Shown here one piece after another: positions 1 through 7,004 of a stretch of DNA of 36,433 nucleotides. The translations under genes and the position numbers were made by a program. This stretch comes from Acidimicrobiia bacterium. GTDB lineage: Bacteria; Actinomycetota; Acidimicrobiia; Spongiisociales; ZC4RG35. Location of the stretch: positions 1 through 36,433 of the forward strand of contig JAICGW010000014.1 in NCBI GenBank assembly GCA_025922945.1, written 5' to 3'. The notes under the pieces are model-generated. The model saw only the letters and a list, made by a program, of their open reading frames with translations. It was not told the origin of the DNA and searched no databases. Each line of letters opens with the position of its first letter. The first letter of the stretch is position 1.

Positions 1-131
1 AGCGGAGCCCTTCGGTCGAGTCGAGCTGGTGATGCTCGATGATGTCGGCCTGCGCCCACATGCTCATGGGGCCCCGGACCGGGACTTGGGGGAAGACGGC
101 GTCGTCGGGGGTGACGATGTTCTCGGACACC
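1..131 (-). CDS. N-terminus of an unidentified protein, cut by the left edge
   Basis: An open frame on the minus strand runs off the left edge without a stop. From a GTG at 131 it gives about 43 residues beginning M-S-E-N-I-V-T-P-D-D and including R-G-P-M-S-M-W-A-Q-A-D. The composition looks like real protein, but I do not recognise the family. GGAG sits directly against the GTG with no spacer, so the start is uncertain. Alternatives are the ATG codons about 20 residues downstream or a TTG about 15 codons upstream. It would be divergent from the multicopper oxidase gene. The 202 bases between them hold a regulatory motif copy and no further gene that I can see. Confidence 0.45.
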
Positions 132-264
132 TCCGGTTGGCCACCCCCGGGGGGCTTTCCTATCAAGTACTGCCTCGGTGTCCTCGTTGTGACCCTGCTT
201 CGAGATCTGACACCGTGGTTTCGAGAACCCCCTCCACGGCTAGAGCCAAACAGACGTCGCTTAT

Positions 265-281
265 GGGACCACCGGCCCTAG
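265..281 (+). promoter_or_regulatory. DosR-box-like motif before the multicopper oxidase
   Basis: Sequence GGGACCACCGGCCCTAG. It matches 10 of 14 positions of the mycobacterial DosR consensus GGGACTWWAGTCCC as I remember it. Its last base lies 53 nt before the proposed TTG start at 334. It shares the frame GGGACC-N3-GSCSS-TAG with copies before five other genes in the first 7.1 kb. Binding by the regulator at 4459-5190 is inferred. Confidence 0.5.
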
Positions 282-333
282 CCGCCTGAAGCAGGCATCT
301 AGAAGGTTGTGGTGCACCGAACAAGGAATCGAT

Positions 334-1671
334 TTGACAGACTCGTCCAAAGTATTTGACCGCGTCACCCTTTTGGTTGCCATCTCCGGCCTCCTGGTCA
401 TGGCCTCGATTTTGGTGCTGGTGGTCCGCGGTACTTCGGTTGCCGAGGCCGATGTTTCCGGTGCCGTAGCGGAGGTCCAGCTCACGGAGTTCTCCATCTC
501 CGGCGACCTGAAGGTTCCCGAGGGTCCTGTGGTACTAAGCGTGTCGAACGCGGGCACCATCGTTCACAACCTTGCGTTGGTGGACGGCCCCAGGACTCCC
601 GATCTCAACGCTGGTGAGCAGGCCAGGCTCGATCTGGGGGAAATGGAGGCCGGGGAATATCAGATCATCTGCGCCGTTCCGGGTCACGAATCGTCAGGCA
701 TGAGCGCCACCCTGATAGTGGGCGATGCCGCCGCGGCAGCTCCTCACACGGCCCACTCTGCCAGCGAGTACGCCGCGATGGACATGGCCATGACCGAGAG
801 CATCTTGGCCTTTCCGGCGTCGACTGAGGGCAGCGGTAATCAGCTTCTGGAGCCCAACGTCCTTCCTGACGGAACCATGCAATTCGAGATCACCATTGCC
901 ATCTCGCCTTGGGAAGTCGAAGCAGGAAGGTTTGTTGAGGCTTGGACCTATAACGGCCAGGTACCGGGTCCGGCGATGAGGGTCGATGACGGCGACAGGG
1001 TGGAGGTGACCTTCCACAACGAACTTCCCATGGGGACCGACGTCCATTTCCACGGAGTAAGGCTCGAAAATCAGATGGATGGCGTGGCGCCGCTGACCCA
1101 GCCTCTGATCGAGCCGGGCGACAGCTTCACCTACTCATTTGTTGCCGTTGGACCGGCCGTATCCATGTATCACGCCCATCATCACGGTCAGCTCCAGGTC
1201 CCCAACGGCCTTTTCGGAACGATCGTCATCGGTGACACCCCGTTGCCGATCGGTCGGGTGATCGGTGGGATCGAAGTTCCGGAGGACCTCGAGGTAGTAA
1301 CCGAGTTCCCGATGGTGCTGAATGACGCCGGCGTGATCGGCTATTCACTAAACGGCAAGTCCTTCCCGGCGACCGAGCCCCTCGCGGTGGCCCTCGACGA
1401 TTGGTTCGTGGTCCACTACTACAACGAGGGCCTGCAGATCCACCCGATGCACCTTCATGGATTTCCTCAGTTGGTGTTCTCGAAGGACGGGTACCCGCTA
1501 GACGAGCCCTACTGGGTCGACACACTGAACGTGGCGCCGGGGGAGCGGTATTCGATCCTGGTGCACGCCGATGCCCCGGGAGCTTGGGTCTGGCATTGCC
1601 ATATCCTCAATCACGTCGAACGGGAAGATGGGATGTTCGGAATGGTCACGGCGGTGATCGTCGAGCCGTGA
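334..1671 (+). CDS. Membrane-anchored three-domain multicopper oxidase (laccase/CuNIR-like)
   Basis: About 445 aa from a TTG at 334, preceded by AAGGA at 7 nt. An upstream TTG at 307 has no spacer to its purine-rich run, so I prefer 334. A hydrophobic segment at about residues 12-32 is a membrane anchor or uncleaved signal, placing the enzyme outside the membrane. Residues about 45-125 form a cupredoxin with a complete type 1 copper set (H78, C113, H118, M123). The rest is a two-domain oxidase with all four copper motifs: H238-x-H240, H280-x-H282, H370-x2-H373-x-H375 and H421-C-H423-x3-H427, ending in GM. This is the laccase pattern, which couples substrate oxidation to O2 reduction. The substrate (metal ion, phenol or other) cannot be told. 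The extra blue-copper domain could pass electrons in from a partner. Confidence 0.88.
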   Translation: MTDSSKVFDRVTLLVAISGLLVMASILVLVVRGTSVAEADVSGAVAEVQLTEFSISGDLKVPEGPVVLSVSNAGTIVHNLALVDGPRTPDLNAGEQARLDLGEMEAGEYQIICAVPGHESSGMSATLIVGDAAAAAPHTAHSASEYAAMDMAMTESILAFPASTEGSGNQLLEPNVLPDGTMQFEITIAISPWEVEAGRFVEAWTYNGQVPGPAMRVDDGDRVEVTFHNELPMGTDVHFHGVRLENQMDGVAPLTQPLIEPGDSFTYSFVAVGPAVSMYHAHHHGQLQVPNGLFGTIVIGDTPLPIGRVIGGIEVPEDLEVVTEFPMVLNDAGVIGYSLNGKSFPATEPLAVALDDWFVVHYYNEGLQIHPMHLHGFPQLVFSKDGYPLDEPYWVDTLNVAPGERYSILVHADAPGAWVWHCHILNHVEREDGMFGMVTAVIVEP

Positions 1672-1730
1672 TGTTCCACCGTCGAACGTTATGAACGGGG
1701 ACCTCCATCAGGTATGGAAGGAGAAGGCAA

Positions 1731-2282
1731 ATGACTCGATCGATCAGAGCCTTTTTGGCGGGGGCTCTGCTTCTCGTGATCGCATGTGGCGGCGAAGCCG
1801 AACCAGCGGCCACCGAACCCAGCCCGCAATCTGGGCCCACCTCGACAACCACGGAAACGGCAGGGCAGTCAGTTGATGTGTATTTCGGTGTGGAGGGCTC
1901 AACCGACTGCGGTGAAGTACAGGCCTACCCGCGTCAAGTCGCATCGGATCTAGATCCGATTCAGGGAGCCTTCGAAGCGCTCCTCTCCGGCCCCACTCAA
2001 GCCGAGTCGGGGGCTACCTCATGGTTCTCGTCCGACACGGCGAACGCCCTCCGGTCGGTATCTCTGGCCGATGGCTTGCTGACAGTCGACTTGGACGACC
2101 TTTCATCCGTGATCTCCGGCGCCTCTAGCTCCTGTGGGAGCGCCGCCTTGCTGGCTCAACTCGAGGCGACTGGGTTTCAATTCCCCGAGGTGCAACAGAT
2201 CGAATTCCAGTTCGAGGGAAGTTGCGAGAGCTTCTTCAATTTCCTGCAGATGGAGTGCTCTGTGATCGACCGCCAGGTGTGA
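1731..2282 (+). CDS. GerMN-domain lipoprotein
   Basis: A 183-aa protein with a strong ribosome site (GGAAGGAGAAGG) before its ATG. The N-terminus is a lipoprotein signal ending L-V-I-A-C, so Cys19 is the likely lipidated residue. A Thr/Ser/Pro-rich linker follows to about residue 48. The remainder fits a GerMN (sporulation/germination-type) domain, with a V-Y-F-G strand near residue 50, a segment around P-I-Q-G-A-F-E-A-L-L-S-G-P, and a V-S-L-A-D-G-L-L-T-V-D-L pattern. GerMN domains occur in extracytoplasmic lipoproteins of unclear function, including LpqB-like proteins. It follows the multicopper oxidase by 59 nt on the same strand and may be cotranscribed. It converges on the stress protein with only 16 nt between stops. 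Confidence 0.75.
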   Translation: MTRSIRAFLAGALLLVIACGGEAEPAATEPSPQSGPTSTTTETAGQSVDVYFGVEGSTDCGEVQAYPRQVASDLDPIQGAFEALLSGPTQAESGATSWFSSDTANALRSVSLADGLLTVDLDDLSSVISGASSSCGSAALLAQLEATGFQFPEVQQIEFQFEGSCESFFNFLQMECSVIDRQV

Positions 2283-2298
2283 GAGCAAGGTCGTGGGA

Positions 2299-2739
2299 CT
2301 AATGGGGAGTCTTAACGATGAGCACGTTGCAACTCGCCAAGTGGGAAACTCGGTGGCTGGTCGAGCCCAGGAGAAGTGATTTGAACTCACCCAGGCCCCG
2401 ACTTCCAACGACGAGCAAGCTGGCTCCGATCGATTCGGCGTAGTCGACGATCTCATCAGGTGGATATCCGGATCGGTCCACCGCGCACCACTTCAGGCCT
2501 GATCCTTCCAGCTGTGCTTTCACTCTCTGCCAAACGGACTGTCTGATTCTCTCGGCGAGTTCGTAGTTGCTGTCGATCACGGTGCCCGGCAGGAAGGTCC
2601 CGCCGTTCACCAGTGTCGGCAGTACGTAGACAACGTGGATGACATGGAGAGTGGCCTCTCGTAACCGCGCTTCCTCGGCCCCAGCCTGCAGAGTGGGTTC
2701 GGCCGCCGCCGAACCGTCAACCCCTACGACGACATCCAA
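2299..2739 (-). CDS. Universal stress protein (UspA family), single domain
   Basis: About 146 aa from a TTG at 2739, preceded by AAAGGAGA at good spacing. The frame is open further upstream, but that extension (to 2859) has no Usp similarity and no ribosome site. The fold starts with V-V-V-G-V-D-G-S and ends with the ATP-binding signature G-S-R-G-L-G-x9-G-S-T-S, then V-L-I-V-K. It is therefore probably an ATP-binding Usp of the kind induced in actinobacterial dormancy. The 289-base stretch between it and the PspC gene (2740-3028) holds no convincing gene. It contains one regulatory motif copy near the PspC end. Confidence 0.88.
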   Translation of the reverse strand: MDVVVGVDGSAAAEPTLQAGAEEARLREATLHVIHVVYVLPTLVNGGTFLPGTVIDSNYELAERIRQSVWQRVKAQLEGSGLKWCAVDRSGYPPDEIVDYAESIGASLLVVGSRGLGEFKSLLLGSTSHRVSHLASCNVLIVKTPH

Positions 2740-2963
2740 TTTCTCTCCTTTCGACGACCGACCGACCTTGTGTTGAGGAAGACCAGTGCCACAGCTCCCC
2801 ACCGCATTGCCGCAAAGTAGGCGGCGGGCATGGCCTGAGAACCTCCTTCCAGGAAACATGGCGCAGATGCCATCTCTCCGGCAGGGCCGAAAGACCGATC
2901 TGAGGGGGATGCCGCCATCGCTCCGTCGACGGCGACGGCAATTTCAATCGCCCAGTAGAGGTT

Positions 2964-2980
2964 GGGACCTTCGGCGGTAG
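2964..2980 (+). promoter_or_regulatory. DosR-box-like motif before the PspC operon
   Basis: Sequence GGGACCTTCGGCGGTAG, with its last base 49 nt before the ATG at 3029. It shares 11 of its first 15 bases with the copy before the CBS gene. An AT-rich GATTAT at 2984-2989 just after it could serve as a -10 element, so the motif would overlap the -35 region. Function is inferred from repetition and position. Confidence 0.5.
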
Positions 2981-3028
2981 GCAGATTATTTCCGGTGACG
3001 CAGTCTTCAATCGAAAGGAGGCTGTCAA

Positions 3029-3442
3029 ATGACACAGCTCGAAGCACCTGTCTCCGAACGGCAGGTGGCCCGCCTACGCCGAAGCCAGAGCGAACGGGTA
3101 ATTGCCGGTGTCTGTGGTGGGTTGGGCCGCTACTTCGGTGTTGATCCAGTCTGGTTCAGACTGGCGTTCATCATCCTCGCTATTGGCGGAGGCGCGGGGG
3201 TCCTCTTCTATGTGATCTCCTGGATCGCCATTCCCGAGGAAGGAGCTGACACCAACCGATTGAGCGGTTCCGATCTCGGCACCAAGGGGCCATTGATCGC
3301 AGGGGTCCTACTCGTCGGCGTTGGACTCTTGTTCCTGGCCGACAACCTTGCCCCCTGGTTCAACCAATTCATGTGGCCGGCCGCAGTTATCGCTGCAGGT
3401 CTCGGCCTGATCTACACAGGGAGGCGCCGTGAGCGTTATTGA
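3029..3442 (+). CDS. PspC-domain membrane protein
   Basis: A 137-aa protein whose ATG follows GAAAGGAGG. Residues about 10-67 are a PspC domain: a charged start, then V-I-A-G-V-C-G-G-L-G-R-Y-F-G, a transmembrane helix, and W-I-A-I-P-E-E. A second pair of hydrophobic segments near 90-130 resembles the LiaI/DUF5668 helices. PspC proteins sense or transmit membrane damage, in E. coli through PspA/B, but no PspA or PspB is encoded here. Its last 14 bases overlap the next gene, so the three genes from 3029 to 4279 form a tightly coupled envelope-stress operon. Confidence 0.88.
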   Translation: MTQLEAPVSERQVARLRRSQSERVIAGVCGGLGRYFGVDPVWFRLAFIILAIGGGAGVLFYVISWIAIPEEGADTNRLSGSDLGTKGPLIAGVLLVGVGLLFLADNLAPWFNQFMWPAAVIAAGLGLIYTGRRRERY

Positions 3443-4094
3443 TACAGCCCCACGATTGGAGTCGGCGGTCAAGCCCACGAGAGGGCCAGGACGACGACCA
3501 ACGGGTTCGGGGTTCGGATCGTACCTTGGAGGGGCCGTTTTGGTCGTGCTCGGAGGCCTTTGGGCCTTCGATTTGGCCGGAACCATCGACGTACGGCTGG
3601 CCGTTGTGTTGCCGTCGCTTTTGATCGTTTTCGGGCTGGCACTGATTTTCGGAGCCACGGAAGGTCCCCACAGTGGGTTGGTCGTCGCCGGCTTGCTTCT
3701 GTCGGTCGCGGTAGTGATCGCGGCAGCACTGCCTCCAACGTTCTCTGGCGGAGTCGGTGAGCGTGAGTTTCGGGTAACCGAACAAGCCCGACTTTCCTCA
3801 ACTTACGAGGTTGGCTTCGGCGACCTTCGTCTGGACCTGCGCGATCTCGAGATGGTCGAGTCGGCAGATGTGGCGGTTTCCGCCGGCGCAGGGCAAATAA
3901 CGGTGCTGCTGCCGCCCTCGGTGCCAGTCGACGTCATTGCCTCCTCCGGAGCAGGTGAAGTGGATCTGCTCGGGGAAAGTTCCGAAGGCGTAGCCGTCAG
4001 CCGAACTTATAGGAGCGAGTCATACGACACGGCAGAAGTTCGGCTATCGATGGTGATCGACGTGACCGCAGGAGCGATTGAGGTAACAAGATGA
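3429..4094 (+). CDS. LiaF-like membrane protein (PspC operon, second gene)
   Basis: A 221-aa protein from a GTG preceded by GGGAGG, overlapping the PspC gene. Hydrophobic helices fill roughly residues 30-105. The soluble C-terminus (about 115-221) has the repetitive beta pattern of the LiaF/DUF2154 'cell-wall-active antibiotics response' domain: a G-D-L-R-L-D-L-R-D-L strand, A-G-A-G-Q-I-T-V-L-L-P, then S-S-G-A-G-E-V-D-L-L-G. In Firmicutes LiaF is an inhibitor of the LiaRS stress system. Here the role is inferred only from the domain and the PspC partner. It ends in an ATGA overlap with the following small gene. Confidence 0.8.
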   Translation: MSVIDTAPRLESAVKPTRGPGRRPTGSGFGSYLGGAVLVVLGGLWAFDLAGTIDVRLAVVLPSLLIVFGLALIFGATEGPHSGLVVAGLLLSVAVVIAAALPPTFSGGVGEREFRVTEQARLSSTYEVGFGDLRLDLRDLEMVESADVAVSAGAGQITVLLPPSVPVDVIASSGAGEVDLLGESSEGVAVSRTYRSESYDTAEVRLSMVIDVTAGAIEVTR

Positions 4095-4279
4095 AAATGC
4101 ACGTTGGAACTCTGTTCGCCGGGCTGGTCTACTTGGCTCTCGGCGTCACCTTCCTCTTCGAAGCATTGGGCTGGTGGACTCTTCAGATCCGTGACTTCCG
4201 GTTGATTGGCCCCCTCGCCCTTGTTGTCGGGGGTCTGGCGGTGATCGTTGGCTCGATGGGACGGAGCAAGCACGCCTAA
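4091..4279 (+). CDS. Small two-helix membrane protein (PspC operon, third gene)
   Basis: A 62-aa protein starting in an ATGA overlap with the LiaF-like gene, so it is probably translationally coupled. A second in-frame ATG lies two codons later. It has two hydrophobic helices (about residues 6-26 and 36-55) separated by a short polar turn, and a basic C-terminus. It resembles the membrane half of LiaI/LiaF-like proteins but is too small to assign. A strong hairpin follows it. Confidence 0.72.
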   Translation: MKMHVGTLFAGLVYLALGVTFLFEALGWWTLQIRDFRLIGPLALVVGGLAVIVGSMGRSKHA

Positions 4280-4297
4280 CTGGCACAACTGTGAGAG

Positions 4298-4332
4298 CAA
4301 GAGGACCCGGTCTGGAAGACCGGGTCCTCTTG
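4298..4332 (+). terminator. Hairpin terminator after the PspC/LiaF-like operon
   Basis: A perfect 15-bp inverted repeat (4298-4312 with 4318-4332) encloses a 5-nt TGGAA loop, starting 19 nt after the stop of the small membrane gene. There is no T-tract, as is common for actinobacterial terminators. It could act in both directions, since the regulator gene converges from the right. The remaining bases to 4458 hold no gene. Confidence 0.72.
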
Positions 4333-4458
4333 ACACTACGGATCCTTGGTTTCTGCTTGGCCGGCTACCGCCCGATTCCTCGACCGAGGGCTCCAGTAAG
4401 TGGCCGCCGCTATGGGGACGGAGGGCACTGACGGACGTTGTATAAATTGCGGCGCCGC

Positions 4459-5190
4459 TCAGCGTTTGTTGGCGCGGGTCCAATCGCCGGGTGGATAGGA
4501 GTGCTGGGCCTCGCCCTGAACGCGCATCAAATGGGCCGCCGCTCCGGCGCGGTTTCGGATGCCCATTTTCAACAGGATCGTCGACACGTAATTCTTGACG
4601 GTCTTCTCCGCCAGGTAGAGATCGGCTGCAATTTCCCGATTGGTCTTCCCCATAGCGATCTGGGAGAGGATGATCCGTTCGCGGTCGGTCAGCCGGGCAA
4701 GGAGGGGATCTTGGGGCTTTTCCACCGCCCCGGTCTCCGGTGCATCGTCAAATGCCAGGTCCCCGCTGGCGACTCGGCGGATGACAGCGACAAGATCGAA
4801 ATCGTGGACTCGCTTGAGGATGAACCCCCGCGCCCCAGCTTGGCGAGCTGCAACAAGGGCCCTCTCATCGGCAAAAGCAGTCAGGATTAGGACGCGTGAC
4901 TTGGGAGAAAGGGTCTGGACCTGTCGACAGACGTCGATACCGGATCCGTCGGGCAGATCGAGGTCGAGGACCACCAGATCCGGTTCGTCGAACCCGATCC
5001 GGCGTACGGCTCCGGCGGCGGTGGCAGCCTCACCGATCACCGCCAGATCCGACTCGGCCTCGATCAAAGCCCTGAGGCCGTCTCTGACCAAGTCGTGATC
5101 GTCGACCAGCACCAACGTGATGACCCGATTGATGGCTTCACCACCGCGGTTCCAATCTGCGGTAGTTCGATCTTCAGCCTTTGTCGTCAT
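4459..5190 (-). CDS. NarL/FixJ-family response regulator, DosR/DevR-like
   Basis: A 243-aa protein. The receiver domain spans about residues 23-140, with acidic D30/D31, phospho-acceptor D76 (in V-L-D-L-D-L-P), the T of L-I-L-T-A-F and the K of F-I-L-K-R. The LuxR-type helix-turn-helix is at about 168-230. The segment L-A-E-K-T-V-K-N-Y-V-S carries the same recognition-helix residues as mycobacterial DosR as I recall it, which suggests a DosR-like operator. The first ~20 residues are an extra tail, so V23 or a nearby codon could be the true start. The gene begins inside the end of the CBS gene (17-bp overlap). No sensor kinase is in the window. It is the obvious candidate to bind the repeated GGGACC motif in this region. 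Confidence 0.9.
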   Translation of the reverse strand: MTTKAEDRTTADWNRGGEAINRVITLVLVDDHDLVRDGLRALIEAESDLAVIGEAATAAGAVRRIGFDEPDLVVLDLDLPDGSGIDVCRQVQTLSPKSRVLILTAFADERALVAARQAGARGFILKRVHDFDLVAVIRRVASGDLAFDDAPETGAVEKPQDPLLARLTDRERIILSQIAMGKTNREIAADLYLAEKTVKNYVSTILLKMGIRNRAGAAAHLMRVQGEAQHSYPPGDWTRANKR

Positions 5191-5587
5191 TTCGGCTCCA
5201 CGCTCCTGCCCCCACGATGCCGCCGGTGAGAGCCCACAACACGTCCTTCACGCTCAGAATGCCGAGGATCTCGTCGTCCTCGACCACCGGGAGATGGCGG
5301 TAGCCGGCGGCGAGCATCCAGTCGGCGGCGTCCTCGATGCTCACATCGGGCTCCAAATAGTCAGGGTCGGGTGTCATCAGGTATTTGACCTTCATCAGGG
5401 CGGAGTTTTCGCCCAGGCCGACCGACCTCAGAATGTCACGTTCGGTGATGATGCCGATCAGGCGCCCGTTTTGCGTCACCGGCATCGCCCCATGGTCCTG
5501 TTCGGTCATCCTCTTCGCCACTTGTGAAATGGTTGTATCGGCCGAGCAGGTGTCGACCGGGCCACCCATGGCTTCCCTTACCAACAT
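5174..5587 (-). CDS. Paired CBS-domain protein (Hrp1-like)
   Basis: A 137-aa protein whose ATG follows AAAGGAG. It consists of two CBS motifs, residues about 8-60 (ending G-I-I-T-E-R-D-I-L) and about 72-122 (ending G-I-L-S-V-K-D-V-L), which together form one Bateman module that usually binds adenine nucleotides. Length and layout match mycobacterial hypoxic response protein 1, a DosR-regulon member; orthology is inferred. The 3' end overlaps the DosR-like regulator gene, so the pair is an operon. A motif copy lies 55 nt before the start, which would make the regulator autoregulated. Confidence 0.85.
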   Translation of the reverse strand: MLVREAMGGPVDTCSADTTISQVAKRMTEQDHGAMPVTQNGRLIGIITERDILRSVGLGENSALMKVKYLMTPDPDYLEPDVSIEDAADWMLAAGYRHLPVVEDDEILGILSVKDVLWALTGGIVGAGAWSRNDDKG

Positions 5588-5641
5588 GTCAAGAACTCCT
5601 TTCGATACCTTCTGATAATGACGAAGGCGGCCATGCCCGTA

Positions 5642-5658
5642 TAGGCGGCAAAGGTCCC
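5642..5658 (-). promoter_or_regulatory. DosR-box-like motif before the CBS/regulator operon
   Basis: On the minus strand the sequence reads GGGACCTTTGCCGCCTA, ending 55 nt before the CBS start at 5587. The TAG at the end of the other copies is here CTAT. It shares the intergenic space (5588-5815) with a second copy that points the other way. Confidence 0.48.
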
Positions 5659-5724
5659 GGCAATCAGGGCCGTTCTACCCTTTGGTTCGACTAGCGATTT
5701 TCTGGTGGCGCCGGGGAGTCGATC

Positions 5725-5741
5725 AGGTCTTTCGCCTCTAG
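5725..5741 (+). promoter_or_regulatory. DosR-box-like motif before the small membrane protein gene at 5816
   Basis: Sequence AGGTCTTTCGCCTCTAG, ending 75 nt before the GTG at 5816. It matches the copy at 7005-7021 at 15 of 17 positions, and the distances to their genes are almost equal (75 and 73 nt). Confidence 0.5.
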
Positions 5742-5815
5742 GACCAACTCAACCGTTGTGTCACGTTTCCTTTGGATATCCCAGAAAGAGGGTTTCCAGA
5801 AAGGAGGTGGTCTCT

Positions 5816-6160
5816 GTGACGCTGGTACAAGAACGCAAGCGGACTGAGATCACCCGAGTTCCAACAGGTGCCCGATACTTCACCGAGTGGACGATGGGCA
5901 TTGTTGGAGCACTGGCAGCGGCGGTTGGGGCCTACATGTTTTACGCCCCGGCTAGCTGGGTCTTCGCCGGATTGGCCGAGTCCTGGTACTTCGGCTTCTT
6001 CGTCGGAGCCGGAATACTGCTTGCCGCCGCATTCGGGGGTTTCGCCCGGCGCGTCTACCTCGCTGATCGAAGCTGGAGCACCCCGGCGGTCTTCGGAACT
6101 GCGCTCTCGGTTCTGGCATTGGCCGGAGCCGTCTTCTTCGCAGTCATCTGGATCGTCTGA
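5816..6160 (+). CDS. Small membrane protein, about three helices, unknown function
   Basis: About 114 aa from a GTG at 5816, with AAGGAGG 8 nt upstream. A longer frame to 5705 would run through the regulatory motif at 5725 and lacks a ribosome site. After a charged N-terminus of about 20 residues there are hydrophobic helices near 25-45, 55-75 and 92-113. I do not recognise the family. It is divergent from the CBS/regulator operon, with a motif copy before each gene, so joint stress control is likely. Confidence 0.72.
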   Translation: MTLVQERKRTEITRVPTGARYFTEWTMGIVGALAAAVGAYMFYAPASWVFAGLAESWYFGFFVGAGILLAAAFGGFARRVYLADRSWSTPAVFGTALSVLALAGAVFFAVIWIV

Positions 6161-6173
6161 TCCGCTTCGAGAA

Positions 6174-6204
6174 CGGTCCCGGGAGCCGCAGGCTCCCGGG
6201 ACCG
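6174..6204. terminator. Bidirectional hairpin terminator between convergent genes
   Basis: A perfect 14-bp inverted repeat (6174-6187 with 6191-6204) and a 3-nt GCA loop. It begins 14 nt after the stop at 6160 and ends 35 nt before the stop of the leftward gene at 6239. There is no T-tract. The position between convergent stops suits termination from both sides. Confidence 0.75.
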
Positions 6205-6238
6205 CTTGTCAAACCATATCCGCCAGCCGAACTATGAG

Positions 6239-6880
6239 CTAGCCCGCGGCCTTCTCGGGCCTGACACGCATTGGCAAAGCGGATCCGAGAGGGCTGTTTC
6301 GGGCGATAGCGAGGCCGGCCGCCCAACCCGGAGCTCGACCGCCCTCAGGGGGACGGATCGCACCTACTGACAGTCCACTTCGCGCCAATAGCCATGCGAT
6401 CACCGAGTTCGAGTTCCACATCTCGCCGGTTTGCAGCTCGTCCCGACCCCAGGTGAGTGCGGGGATGAAAGCGGTCAGCTCGAGCAGTCGGTGTGCCTGC
6501 TCGAGCTCAGTACTAACCGTTCGGGGCCCTCCGGCCGCCATTTCGGCATCGGCGAGCACACCGCTGCGCCACCGTCGCACCTCGTATCGAAATGTGCGGA
6601 GTCGAGCAATCCTCCGATTGAAGACGGGGCCCTCAACGACGACTCCCCGTGAGGCGACGCCGCGGCCGGGGCTGGGCCACATAGTCTCGACGACAAAACG
6701 CCCATCAGGAACGTGGACCTGCAAGGCCGTGTGGAACAAGGCCAAGGGTCGGCGGTGCTCTAACCGGGCTTTGATTCCCTCGTATATCCGGCCGTTGAGG
6801 CGGACGAAGCCGGAACCGTCGGCACCGAGAGGAATCCAGTAGAGGTCTATCTTCCCGGAGGGTCGGTCGAGCGTGGTCAT
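6239..6880 (-). CDS. Unknown protein, possible permuted NlpC/P60-like fold
   Basis: About 213 aa from an ATG at 6880. The frame is open to 7045, but the upstream part is low-quality sequence and would cover the regulatory motifs at 6915-6931 and 7005-7021, so I prefer 6880. Visible features: an early H in L-F-H50-T-A-L-Q-V-H56, a T-M-W-P motif near 66-69, and a late M154-W-N-S-N-S-V-I-A-W-L-L. An early His and a late Asn-Cys helix is the layout of circularly permuted NlpC/P60 (LRAT/YiiX-like) proteins. Here Ser stands where Cys would be expected, so any enzyme activity is doubtful. Fold assignment is tentative. The gene is divergent from the membrane gene at 7094. Confidence 0.62.
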   Translation of the reverse strand: MTTLDRPSGKIDLYWIPLGADGSGFVRLNGRIYEGIKARLEHRRPLALFHTALQVHVPDGRFVVETMWPSPGRGVASRGVVVEGPVFNRRIARLRTFRYEVRRWRSGVLADAEMAAGGPRTVSTELEQAHRLLELTAFIPALTWGRDELQTGEMWNSNSVIAWLLARSGLSVGAIRPPEGGRAPGWAAGLAIARNSPLGSALPMRVRPEKAAG

Positions 6881-6914
6881 CGAGGCCGACCTTGTCCGAA
6901 CGCCTCCACAGGGG

Positions 6915-6931
6915 CTAGGGGCTTTGGTCCA
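6915..6931 (-). promoter_or_regulatory. DosR-box-like motif before the gene at 6880
   Basis: On the minus strand the sequence reads TGGACCAAAGCCCCTAG. It matches 11 of 14 positions of the remembered DosR consensus, the best single match in the window. It ends 35 nt before the ATG at 6880, and its presence supports that start over the one at 7045. Confidence 0.52.
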
Positions 6932-7004
6932 CAGAGCCTCAGCCGAGGGTTGTGATTCTGAAAGAGTGTTGTGGTCGGCAGTCGTCTTTTCAGTCTTGAT
7001 TCCC

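Noticed and set aside
1698-1714. GGGACC-containing match to the regulatory motif before the GerMN lipoprotein gene
   Set aside because: Only the left half matches, and it ends 17 nt from the start codon next to the ribosome site, unlike the 35-75 nt spacing of the accepted copies.
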